DNA of 20,572 nucleotides, taken from NCBI GenBank assembly GCA_021151585.1, contig JAGKWX010000026.1, forward strand, positions 1 to 20,572, in the 5' to 3' direction. Within the stretch, counting starts at the first letter, position 1. Each line of letters starts with the position of its first letter. Shown here piece after piece: positions 1 through 7,241 of this stretch. Below the pieces are notes generated by a model, which worked only from the letters and a program-made list of their open reading frames with translations, did not search any database and was not told the origin of the DNA. Origin of the DNA: Alphaproteobacteria bacterium. GTDB taxonomy: Bacteria; Pseudomonadota; Gammaproteobacteria; JAGOUN01. Both the position numbers and the translations under genes were made by a program.

Positions 1-1
1 T

Positions 2-36
2 TTATAGCACTTAACTAAAATATAGTTACTTAATAT
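2..36 (+). repeat. IS630 left terminal inverted repeat
   Basis: 32 of 35 positions match the reverse complement of 1007-1041. The stop codon of the transposase catalytic ORF (30-32) lies inside this repeat, so coding runs into the element end, as is common in compact IS630 elements. Confidence 0.88.
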
Positions 37-530
37 CCACAATGTTTAAACCACCCGATTAGATCATTTTGTGTGATCGCTTGAAAAGCAATTGTCATTA
101 CCGCCTTAAATTGCGATTCAGTACGCGGCGCATATTTTCTTATTGTACTTTTTATTTTGGACCACATATTTTCGATAGGAGAAAAATCAGGAGAATAAGG
201 AGGCAAAAACCAAAGCCTAGCTCCTGTAGCTTCAATATACTGTTTCACAGCTTCAGATTTATGAAAATTAACATTGTCCATCAAAACGATATCACCCTGT
301 TTTAGTTTTGGCGCTAAATGATCCCGCACAAATGCTACAAAAATTTCGCCATTGGTTGCCCACTGACCATACAACGCTGCTTTCACTTCATCCATTCCAA
401 TAGCCCCTAGCAAGCTATAATAATTCCCTCGTGGATGTGGCTTAGCCAGCTTAATTCTTTGACCTCCTACAATACGGGCATAATCTCGACAAAAACTTAA
501 ATTTGCTCCCGATTCATCTAAAAAAATCAA
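30..530 (-). CDS. IS630 transposase, catalytic DDE part (ORF B)
   Basis: This ORF holds the RNase H-fold catalytic domain. It begins near the first Asp (LIFLDESG), continues to the second (VLMDNVNFHK) and ends with the Glu of SPIENMWSKIK. Thirty-four residues separate the second Asp from the Glu, giving the DD34E triad of the IS630/Tc1-mariner group, and PPYSPDFSPIEN is the family signature. The nominal TTG start at 530 is probably not used on its own: the same frame is open upstream to the A7 run at 558-564, encoding KKEIAVESASR, which links naturally to ORF A. The stop lies in the left inverted repeat. All three catalytic residues are present, so the element could be active if frameshifting occurs. 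Confidence 0.87.
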   Translation of the reverse strand: MIFLDESGANLSFCRDYARIVGGQRIKLAKPHPRGNYYSLLGAIGMDEVKAALYGQWATNGEIFVAFVRDHLAPKLKQGDIVLMDNVNFHKSEAVKQYIEATGARLWFLPPYSPDFSPIENMWSKIKSTIRKYAPRTESQFKAVMTIAFQAITQNDLIGWFKHCGY

Positions 531-543
531 ACGGCTGGCAGAT

Positions 544-981
544 TCAACGGCTATTTCTTTTTTTAAACTTCAGTCTTTGTTCCTGAATATCCGGTCTTTC
601 TTGTTCTGCGGCATAGTGGCTTTTCTTTTTGCGCTTAACACCAAGACGTTTTAATGTCCTATGCATCACCATCGGAATAACGACTTTGATCCCTTGCTTT
701 TTATTATAAAATTCACATAACTCTTCAAGCGTTGCGTCAGGATGCTTTTCAACAATCTTAAGTACTCTTTCCTCTAAATGCTTTCCTGAAATGGAGGCGG
801 GACGGCCTTTTTCTCCTTTGATGGCCTCAATGTCGCCGGTCTCTTGAAATTTTTTCCAATACCTTTTTACAGTTAGTAAACACACCTTAAATCTTTCGGA
901 TATTTCCTCTTGCGTTCCTTCTCCTGCCTTGTACGCTTCAACAATTTTTTTCCGTAAGTCTTTTGAATAAGGGGCCGGCAT
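544..981 (-). CDS. IS630 transposase, N-terminal DNA-binding part (ORF A)
   Basis: This 145-aa ORF holds the DNA-binding half of the transposase. It starts MPAPYSKDLRKKIVEAY, the usual IS630 opening, and contains a helix-turn-helix at about residues 20-45 (EEISERFKVCLLTVKRYW). A basic GRPASISGKH linker and a second helical DNA-binding region extend to about residue 120. At an A7 run (558-564 on this strand) the frame leaves the catalytic domain and ends after NSR at a TGA. Skipping one A (+1) there joins it to the catalytic ORF and gives a chain of about 316 aa, a normal length for the family. The ATG at 981 lies just inside the right inverted repeat. The split is either programmed (slippage on A7) or a one-base insertion that killed the gene. 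Confidence 0.85.
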   Translation of the reverse strand: MPAPYSKDLRKKIVEAYKAGEGTQEEISERFKVCLLTVKRYWKKFQETGDIEAIKGEKGRPASISGKHLEERVLKIVEKHPDATLEELCEFYNKKQGIKVVIPMVMHRTLKRLGVKRKKKSHYAAEQERPDIQEQRLKFKKRNSR

Positions 982-1006
982 AATTATTCCTAAAAATAAA
1001 ATAATT

Positions 1007-1041
1007 ATATCAGGTAACTAAATTTTAGTTAAGTGCTATAA
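1007..1041 (-). repeat. IS630 right terminal inverted repeat
   Basis: This is the partner of the repeat at 2-36. On the plus strand it is open in the frame of the downstream PD-(D/E)XK fragment from 1022 on, so the repeat could be translated into that fragment. Confidence 0.88.
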
Positions 1042-1786
1042 GCAGTGGCTGAGTCAGACCCTAGGGAAAAAGCGGTATCAACTTTTTATGACAAGTTTGT
1101 TGAATGGTGATGTGCCTAAATTTACCCAATTACTGGGTGAATATCTGATGGATGCTTTAAGTTTTCGAGATGTTGTCGGTGATGCCAAAGCGGAGAATTT
1201 CTATCATGGATTTGTGGCTGCTTTAATTGCGAGTGTACGTGAAACTCACTGGGTGGATTCCAATAAAGAAAGCGGACATGGCCTATACGATGTGATGCTG
1301 ACTCCAAAAGCAGGTCAGGGCACTAAAGGTATTATTCTTGAATTTAAGCATGTGAAAAAAAGTGAGTCTTTGGAAGAAGCAACCGAAATAGCATTAACAC
1401 AAATTGATGTATCGCGATATGCAACTGTGTTAGCGCGATACCCACATATTACCGATGTTCTTAAAGTGGGGTTAGCTTTTTCAGGAAAAGAGGCGCAATC
1501 TGTGTATAGAGAAGAAAACTTAACGACACATGAACAAAGTAATTTATACTGGACAACACGATGCGAACGTGAAGAGTTTGAAGAAGAGACAAGTGGTGCT
1601 AAAAGAACAATAGATGTTTCTGACATACAGCATGATCAAGACGTTATGCAATCGAAAAAAAAAAGTAAAAGTTCACTTCAGAAACATGGGTTATTAGGTC
1701 AACAAAGCTTAGGCTCGAGTAGTTCAGCGAATGTACACAGCTCTTTAGGTGTGCGAACGCGTGGCCAAGTCATCAAGAATGGTTGA
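1041..1786 (+). pseudogene. PD-(D/E)XK nuclease-like domain, C-terminal part of an AAA-ATPase-like protein cut by IS630
   Basis: This is the 3' part of a gene of the type usually annotated AAA-ATPase-like plus PD-(D/E)XK (DUF1703/PDDEXK_9), common in intracellular bacteria. The native reading starts at the IS border with KQWLSQTLGKKRYQLF and runs through an ATG at 1088. Numbered from that ATG, the nuclease-like core shows FYHGFVAALI (38-47), ESGHGLYDVML with Asp68, and ILEFKHVK with Glu85 and Lys87, i.e. a D...ExK motif, then ALTQIDVSRY. The family commonly has Arg before the Tyr-Asp where Leu66 stands here. The tail (about 155-232) is Ser/Lys-rich and low in complexity. No ATPase region is present: it would lie to the left of the IS, outside the window, or is lost. 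The ATG at 1088 could start a short product, but no clear ribosome binding site precedes it. Confidence 0.78.
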
Positions 1787-1938
1787 TAATCTTATTTCTC
1801 ACTCAGCTTAAAAACTTTGCCTAAAATGTCTATAAAGAGCAGTGTGTCGTTTATTTTGACATAATAAAAATATTGGGTTTTGTCGCAAATAATTTAAAAA
1901 ATCTACAAAATCATAAGGCAAATTTCTGCCAGATATAA
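1787..1938. other. AT-rich spacer holding the IS6 remnant's 3' flank
   Basis: I see no gene here. The only recognisable element is a candidate IS6-type terminal repeat at 1875-1890, annotated separately. No convincing terminator follows the PD-(D/E)XK fragment. Confidence 0.6.
1875..1890 (+). repeat. Candidate IS6-family terminal inverted repeat (single copy)
   Basis: GGGTTTTGTCGCAAAT reads inward toward the IS6-type transposase remnant and resembles the GGxxxTGTTGCAAA ends of IS6-family elements. It lies about 49 bp beyond the transposase stop codon, a typical distance. No partner is visible on the other side, where the transposase is cut at yhdP. Confidence 0.5.
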
Positions 1939-2278
1939 TTATCCCGCTAAGGCATAAAACTGCTTGAAAATAGATTGATTTGCCGCGTTAACGTGCTGCC
2001 CTTTTCTTAACATGTGATGCAATTCAACACCCGCTAGCATTGCTTTCGCCGAGTCAAAAGATTTGAAACCTTTCATTGGATTTGTAATTTTTTTAATACT
2101 GCGATGGTCTTGTTCAACAATATTATTCAAATATTTTATTTGTCGTGCTGTGATTTGCATTAATGCTAAACCACACAAAAAACATAAAATCAATTGCAAA
2201 TTAATCGCATCAATTACCACTTTATTCGCGCCGATTTTATCCAGTGTGACTTTTTCACAACAGAATGATCCATTTAAA
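1939..2278 (-). pseudogene. IS6-family transposase, C-terminal remnant
   Basis: This is the last third of an IS6-family (IS26/IS240-like) transposase. The diagnostic stretches are EKVTLDKIGANKVVID (second catalytic Asp), QIKYLNNIVEQDHRSIKK (catalytic Glu in NNIVEQ) and NPMKGFKSFDSAKAMLAG. The N-terminal DNA-binding region and the first Asp are missing. About 41 residues separate Asp and Glu instead of the usual 34, and the hydrophobic stretch ILCFLCGLALMQIT between them looks rearranged or frameshifted. The frame is open up to an ATG at 2301 that lies inside yhdP, so that start is accidental. The remnant meets the yhdP stop codon directly, which marks an old insertion or deletion junction. 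It is non-functional. Confidence 0.82.
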
Positions 2279-5200
2279 TTAGGCTCGTCCTGAAGCAGCA
2301 TCTTCTACAGGCGCAACATTACGCTCATCTAATTTTGCCTGCCTAGCTGCCGCCGCTTGCTTTGCTTGCTCATCAAGATCAATTAACTTTGGCTGACTCC
2401 AGGGTCCAGTTAATGAATAATGATATGCTGTAAATTCAGCAATACTGCTTGCTGCAATTTTATCAAAAGCATACGTCGCAACGCCTGCAATAGGACCACC
2501 CGCCAATGTTGCAATGAGCGGTAAAGATGAGGTAACGTAAGGGGTAACGGTCAACCTAAGATCATAACTTTGCTTAACCAAATCAACCAAACCTTTGAAA
2601 TCAATCTTAGCTTCCGGACCATCAAAGCCACCCTTGCTCACTTCAGCGACACCCGATTGAAAATGCCATTGACTATTGAAAGTATTAAAACTATAACCAT
2701 TTTGGCTTAAATCACTAAAATTTAATTGCAACCGCCGCTGAATACTTTGCGAACTAAACAAGGTTAATACTTTTCCTAAACCCATTTTCGCTGCATCGCC
2801 ACTCACTGGAATAACACCATCCTTGACTGCCACCTGCGCATCGCCCTGAATCATTTTAAGCTGAAAAGCGAGAGGCGAACCAGGCCAGGTAACATCATAA
2901 TTTAAGCTACCTGCTTTAGCGTGTAAACTTTGCGTGATGCCCATTTCTTTTAAAAATTTGCCCGTATCTTTAGCTTGAAGAGAACCCTGAAATGCTGTTT
3001 GATCCTTGTTGTGAAGACTGAGCCATTGACCATGTGTTGCCAATTGATAGGTATTATTTTTGATTTTTATTTCATTGAATAAAACACCATCAGTCAGTGG
3101 TGAGCTATGAAAAATAACTTCTCCAAAGTGCGTGCCGCCGACAGTACAAGCTCGAACATTAACGAACAACTCTGGCCATGTTGCCGCTTTTTTTGCTGTC
3201 AGATCGGACTTGTCACTGTTTAAGCTTTTGTTACTTTGTGGCAAAGTAAGGTAATCAAAATCGGCATGAATTGGCGTATGCGCGCTAACAGGAATAACAA
3301 TACTGCCTTGTGCTTCAGGCATATTGATAGCCCAAACTGTTCGGTCCTGCATTTTTGTTACCGATAGTTCTATCTTTTCTTTTATATAATTAATCAAAAA
3401 ACGCATAACATTAGTCGTCGGCGCAAAAGATACTTGCATGGCAAAAGGTGATAGTTCTTGCACTGTTTTGCCAAAGGGTGCCGGCAACTTCACAGCCATG
3501 CCGTGCAAATCACTATCAAAGTTAACAATATACTCAGATGTAGTAATGGGGATGCGTACATGGGCATGATATGTTGATTTTCCTGCCATATAGGCATCTA
3601 AACCATCTACCTTGAAAATGCGATGCAATTGTAATGGCGAAAACTCACCTGTTGTATCGACATGAATTGCAGTCATCACATTTTTCATGAGTTCAGTATT
3701 AATATTTATTTTTACCGACTCGCCTGATAAGACCCCCTCCACGCCTTGAGCAGATAGACTATTTTGCGTAAAATGCAACGCTCCCTGTACATTTGTTACT
3801 CCCACACCAAACGCTGTCCATATAAAACTTGCTCTCTGCGCCAACCATTGTCCAGATACAGCAATGTGCTCCGCATCTAGCTGCCCCAAAGGCAAATCCA
3901 CATGCAATGACAAAGCCCCTCGGCCCGTGATTTTAAAAGGCTGTAGCCATTGACTTAACGTACTATGAAGCGGGCTTTTATCCATGTATTGCTGGTAATC
4001 AGCAACACTACCGTCTACAGAGGCATCTACTTTTACAACCACATGATCTGCCGAATAATTATCAACACTCACTTTGGCTGAGTTAATCGAAGCTTGCAAA
4101 GTATTACCTACGATAGACATATCAAACTTCTGATTATGTAATAGCAAGTTTCCAGAAATATTATCCACTGAAGGCCATTCAGGTGAAAACGAAATCACTG
4201 ATGGCTTAATTGCGGCATCTACAATAAACACACCTTGATTATTAGCATAAGGAAAATCATCAACCGAACCTCGAATCAGCACTTTACCATCAGCCCCTTC
4301 CCCCGATTTGATGGCATGAGTTAACCAATCCGAAAAATCAGCATCAAATTTTTTCATGGGTAGTAACTGCGTTATCGCTTGCGTATGTAGCAAATGATAC
4401 TCAGCCAATAAATTTAGCATGGCTGAAGATGATTGATCTGCCGGAACATCTAATTGCAAAGCACCTTGAGCGCTAACATCAGGAGTGACGACTTTGATAG
4501 AATCTAGCAACAATGAGAATGTATCTTGTGAGTTATTCCATTGACCATGCGCTAATAAATTTTTTACTGCGACTGGCTGATTAAAATATAATGGAAAAAA
4601 TAGCACATCATTTTTATCAAAAATCGTAAAGATGCCTTGTTTTAAGCCACCAGAAATGGCGCCAGAAGCATGGTGTATTTCAGGAAGCTCTTGATAAGGA
4701 TGACTGCTCAAGCCATAAAAAGCTGTTGAAAATTTATATTGATCAATAGCTGACAAATTTTTCGGAATTTCTACAGTAATGTCCTCGAGCATACCGTGAA
4801 TATTCGCGTCTTTAATATTAAAGCTTGGTGGGCTTATATCAAAAAAATCAACTGCGGTTGATACGTCTTGCAAATCTAATGCATTTAAATGTGCAGCATA
4901 GTGATCAGACAAGCGCCAAAACTCAAACTGATAATCATCTTGCTGTTTTGTCGCTCGCGTTAAAACAATATTTTTACCCTGCAACACCCAATTATCACTA
5001 CCTTGGCTTAAAGGCTGCCATAAAAAAACACCTTCAATACTAGGATAAATATGTGTACTGTTATCCTGTTGTAATAACACATTTTGACTAAGCAATTCAG
5101 ACTCAACGAATACAGGCATTCCCTTATGAAGATCAATCCAAGTATATAGTGTTAACTCAGTTTGTATTTTTTTGACATCGCTCCCTGCTTGACCAATTTT

Positions 5201-5836
5201 CGCCGATACATCACCATCGATAAAAACTGATAATTTTTTGTGTTCAGCGCCAGCATGAGATTGATACACATTTGCGTGGTCAAGCGCTATAGAAATAGCA
5301 TTGCCATTTAATTGCTGCAAAACTAATGTCAAATGACTTAAACGAATGGTATTCTGAGTAATCAACCAAGCAAAAAATTCTGGCGCATGCGAAGGCGAAG
5401 CATCTGACATATCAAGAGCAATAGCATCATTAACAAGATAATGATTCGCCCCCACTTCACGCACATTAATTTTTGACCCAGAAACAGTAATGGAGCTAAA
5501 ATACGGCGCACGATGCCACAGCGTTCCGAAAACACCGAGACGTATAGAAAAATCATCTGCATGAAATATGGGAGCGTCATTGCCTGCAGTAGAGTCACGC
5601 AATGTTAAACCTATAAAATGAATTTCCGGGCCAAAGCGCACCCAATCTGCTCGAATACGGCGAATTGTCACATCGACATGCAATACATCTGATATTTTCT
5701 TTTCAACATATGCTTTATGATGATTGATGACTGGGGTTAATGCTTGCAATGTAACGCCAATAATTGCTGCCACAATAATCAAACAAGCAACAAGATACCA
5801 CAAGTAAACAACACAGCTTTTTATCCAATGCTTCAC
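2279..5836 (-). CDS. yhdP: YhdP, AsmA-like envelope-spanning lipid transport protein
   Basis: This very large (1185 aa) AsmA-like protein is anchored in the inner membrane. In E. coli YhdP works with TamB and YdbH in phospholipid transport to the outer membrane. One transmembrane segment lies at about residues 8-30 (VVYLWYLVACLIIVAAIIG), followed by the conserved KAYVEKKISDVL...VTIRRIRADW...GPEIHFIGLTL start of the family. The long middle is repetitive beta-rich sequence (DUF3971-like). The AsmA-like C-terminal region includes the Gly-rich ATLAGGPIAGVATYAFDKI and YHYSLTGPWSQPKL. The chain is slightly shorter than the E. coli protein (about 1266 aa). The start is GTG, six bases after the mreD stop, with AAGG upstream, so it is probably co-transcribed with mreBCD. 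The maf and rng genes that precede it in E. coli are absent. The 3' end abuts an IS6 remnant, so the last ~30 Ala/Asp/Arg-rich residues may be altered. Confidence 0.9.
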   Translation of the reverse strand: MKHWIKSCVVYLWYLVACLIIVAAIIGVTLQALTPVINHHKAYVEKKISDVLHVDVTIRRIRADWVRFGPEIHFIGLTLRDSTAGNDAPIFHADDFSIRLGVFGTLWHRAPYFSSITVSGSKINVREVGANHYLVNDAIALDMSDASPSHAPEFFAWLITQNTIRLSHLTLVLQQLNGNAISIALDHANVYQSHAGAEHKKLSVFIDGDVSAKIGQAGSDVKKIQTELTLYTWIDLHKGMPVFVESELLSQNVLLQQDNSTHIYPSIEGVFLWQPLSQGSDNWVLQGKNIVLTRATKQQDDYQFEFWRLSDHYAAHLNALDLQDVSTAVDFFDISPPSFNIKDANIHGMLEDITVEIPKNLSAIDQYKFSTAFYGLSSHPYQELPEIHHASGAISGGLKQGIFTIFDKNDVLFFPLYFNQPVAVKNLLAHGQWNNSQDTFSLLLDSIKVVTPDVSAQGALQLDVPADQSSSAMLNLLAEYHLLHTQAITQLLPMKKFDADFSDWLTHAIKSGEGADGKVLIRGSVDDFPYANNQGVFIVDAAIKPSVISFSPEWPSVDNISGNLLLHNQKFDMSIVGNTLQASINSAKVSVDNYSADHVVVKVDASVDGSVADYQQYMDKSPLHSTLSQWLQPFKITGRGALSLHVDLPLGQLDAEHIAVSGQWLAQRASFIWTAFGVGVTNVQGALHFTQNSLSAQGVEGVLSGESVKININTELMKNVMTAIHVDTTGEFSPLQLHRIFKVDGLDAYMAGKSTYHAHVRIPITTSEYIVNFDSDLHGMAVKLPAPFGKTVQELSPFAMQVSFAPTTNVMRFLINYIKEKIELSVTKMQDRTVWAINMPEAQGSIVIPVSAHTPIHADFDYLTLPQSNKSLNSDKSDLTAKKAATWPELFVNVRACTVGGTHFGEVIFHSSPLTDGVLFNEIKIKNNTYQLATHGQWLSLHNKDQTAFQGSLQAKDTGKFLKEMGITQSLHAKAGSLNYDVTWPGSPLAFQLKMIQGDAQVAVKDGVIPVSGDAAKMGLGKVLTLFSSQSIQRRLQLNFSDLSQNGYSFNTFNSQWHFQSGVAEVSKGGFDGPEAKIDFKGLVDLVKQSYDLRLTVTPYVTSSLPLIATLAGGPIAGVATYAFDKIAASSIAEFTAYHYSLTGPWSQPKLIDLDEQAKQAAAARQAKLDERNVAPVEDAASGRA

Positions 5837-5842
5837 AATACA

Positions 5843-6310
5843 CTAACCTTTTAAGAAATGAAATTTCTGGCTAAAATACTGATAAAAAGGCCACGCTAGG
5901 CCACTTGTCACGGTACCGAACATTAGAGACCAAAGCATAGGGCTATCGGTTAAGGCATGATCTAAACTAAACATAATAAGCCATGAAACAGCAATCAAAG
6001 CAGCAATCATCAAGCTTTGCTGCAACAGATGAAACATATGAAATCGACGATAAAACATATCAAAAATATATATCATCACAACAAAAACAAAAGCATGCAA
6101 ACCTAACAAAGAGCCCATTAAGACATCCATCATAATGCCCATAGAAAAAGCTACGCCAACATTAACCAAGCGCGGATAACTATCTGTCCAAAAAAACAAG
6201 CTTAACAGCACCCATGATGGATTAATCAGCGATAAATTTCCTGGCAAAGGCAAAATTGATAAAATTAACGATAGTAACAAAGTAATAAAAATAAGAATAA
6301 TTTTAGGCAT
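5843..6310 (-). CDS. mreD: Rod-shape-determining membrane protein MreD
   Basis: MreD is the polytopic inner-membrane partner of MreC in the elongasome, linking MreB filaments to wall synthesis. The 155-aa chain is almost entirely hydrophobic, with five or six membrane segments and typical family stretches: LPLPGNLSLINPSWVLLSLFFW, YPRLVNVGVAFSMGIMMDVL and GSLLGLHAFVFV. Upstream in-frame GTG (6319) and ATG (6316) codons exist. I chose the ATG at 6310 because AGGT lies seven bases before it; the others have no usable spacing. It overlaps the end of mreC by 8 bp, indicating translational coupling, and yhdP follows after 6 bp. Confidence 0.88.
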   Translation of the reverse strand: MPKIILIFITLLLSLILSILPLPGNLSLINPSWVLLSLFFWTDSYPRLVNVGVAFSMGIMMDVLMGSLLGLHAFVFVVMIYIFDMFYRRFHMFHLLQQSLMIAALIAVSWLIMFSLDHALTDSPMLWSLMFGTVTSGLAWPFYQYFSQKFHFLKG

Positions 6311-7151
6311 GCGCATCACCTACCAATAAAACAAAGCGTTGACGCTGTAATTGTGCCAGTGGCTCAACGCTAATTGATAAAAATTGATCACCAGCGACAT
6401 TATTGACGGCAACAATTTTGCCTACAGGATATCCTTTGGGAAAGCGATCACCAACACCAGAAGATACTAATATATCACCAACTTCTACCATCTCAGTTTT
6501 AGGAATAAACATTAGCGATAGAGGATGCAATACGCCCTCTCCTTGTAAAATAGAGCGGAGACCAGTATGGACACTGTCAACTGGAATTGCACTACGGACG
6601 TCACTAATCAACATAACTCGACTAGTCCCAGGCCCGACCATCACTACTTGGCCCAAAATTCCATTAGCGTCTAAAACAGCCTGGCCAACAAATACACCAT
6701 CATGCGCGCCCTTGTTAATCATCCATTCACTCGGATGCGTATTTGCAGCAACAAACAAGACTTCTGCAACATCAACCTTAATAGATAACTCAGTCGCAGC
6801 ATGTAACAATGTTTTCAGCTCTTGATTTTCTTTTTGTAAGTTTAAAAAACTCTGCTGTTGTAACTTTAATAAAATAATTTCTTTTTCTAGTCGCTGATTT
6901 TCTCGCAACAACATGCTATGCGAAGCAAAAGCGTCAACCGTTTTGTTCAACAATGTAAAAGGAAAATTGACTGTATACTGTAAAGGTGCAACGATTGCTT
7001 GTAATGCATACCGTATATTTTTAGAAACATAGCCTCGTGAATCTACTAACAATAAAACAATAGACAAAAAAACAAGAACGAGTGCACGTTGCGATATACG
7101 CGGCCTTTTATTAAAAATTCCTCTGATTTTGCTATCCTCATTTCTCAACAA
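6303..7151 (-). CDS. mreC: Rod-shape-determining protein MreC
   Basis: MreC is a bitopic inner-membrane protein whose periplasmic domain organises the PBP2/RodA elongation complex along MreB. Residues about 21-37 form the membrane anchor (QRALVLVFLSIVLLLVDSRG, the usual MreC opening). A coiled coil follows at about 75-115 (ENQRLEKEIILLKLQQQ...LQKENQELKTLL), then the periplasmic beta-barrel domain with INKGAHDGVFVGQAVLD, GILGQVVMVGPGTSRVMLI and GVGDRFPKGYPVGKI. At 282 aa it is a normal length. The only in-frame start is TTG at 7151 (or the next codon, also TTG); AGGA eight bases upstream supports the first. A 90-bp gap containing an inverted repeat separates it from mreB; mreD overlaps its 3' end. 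Confidence 0.93.
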   Translation of the reverse strand: MLRNEDSKIRGIFNKRPRISQRALVLVFLSIVLLLVDSRGYVSKNIRYALQAIVAPLQYTVNFPFTLLNKTVDAFASHSMLLRENQRLEKEIILLKLQQQSFLNLQKENQELKTLLHAATELSIKVDVAEVLFVAANTHPSEWMINKGAHDGVFVGQAVLDANGILGQVVMVGPGTSRVMLISDVRSAIPVDSVHTGLRSILQGEGVLHPLSLMFIPKTEMVEVGDILVSSGVGDRFPKGYPVGKIVAVNNVAGDQFLSISVEPLAQLQRQRFVLLVGDAHA

Positions 7152-7165
7152 TCACTAAGTCCTGC

Positions 7166-7201
7166 TTGTATTATTGACTATTATGACTATCGATAATACA
7201 A
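7166..7201. repeat. Inverted repeat in the mreB-mreC gap
   Basis: TTGTATTAT at 7166-7174 pairs perfectly with ATAATACAA at 7193-7201, with three further pairs possible after one mismatch. No U-run follows on the transcribed (minus) strand, so it is not a standard terminator. It would form an RNA hairpin shortly upstream of the mreC ribosome binding site. Confidence 0.6.
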
Positions 7202-7241
7202 AACAGAAGCTTAACTCACTCTATTGATTGTCATCACTTTG

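Larger units (their letters stand above)
5..1038 (-). mobile_element. IS630-family insertion sequence, near complete
   Basis: This is a ~1.03-kb element bounded by inverted repeats and carrying a split DDE transposase on the minus strand. The ends match over 35 bp with 3 mismatches (2-36 against the reverse complement of 1007-1041), both reading TTATAGCACTTAACTAAAAT inward. A TA dinucleotide lies just outside each end (3-4 and 1039-1040), as expected for the TA target duplication of IS630/Tc1-mariner elements. Because the ends read TATAG, the boundary could equally be 7..1036. The right end interrupts a PD-(D/E)XK gene that continues from about 1041. The close match of the repeats suggests a recent insertion. 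The left host flank is only a few bases long here, so the duplication cannot be tested further. Confidence 0.9.

Noticed and set aside
1122..1626. Minus-strand ORFs opposite the PD-(D/E)XK fragment
   Set aside because: The plus frame carries a recognisable domain; the antisense frames show no features of real proteins.
1..2300. Defence island or CRISPR
   Set aside because: There are no repeat-spacer arrays or cas genes; the PD-(D/E)XK fragment belongs to an AAA-ATPase-like family and is truncated, with no partner gene.
7166..7201. Terminator between mreB and mreC
   Set aside because: The arms are AT-rich and no U-run follows on the transcribed strand, so it is reported as an inverted repeat only.
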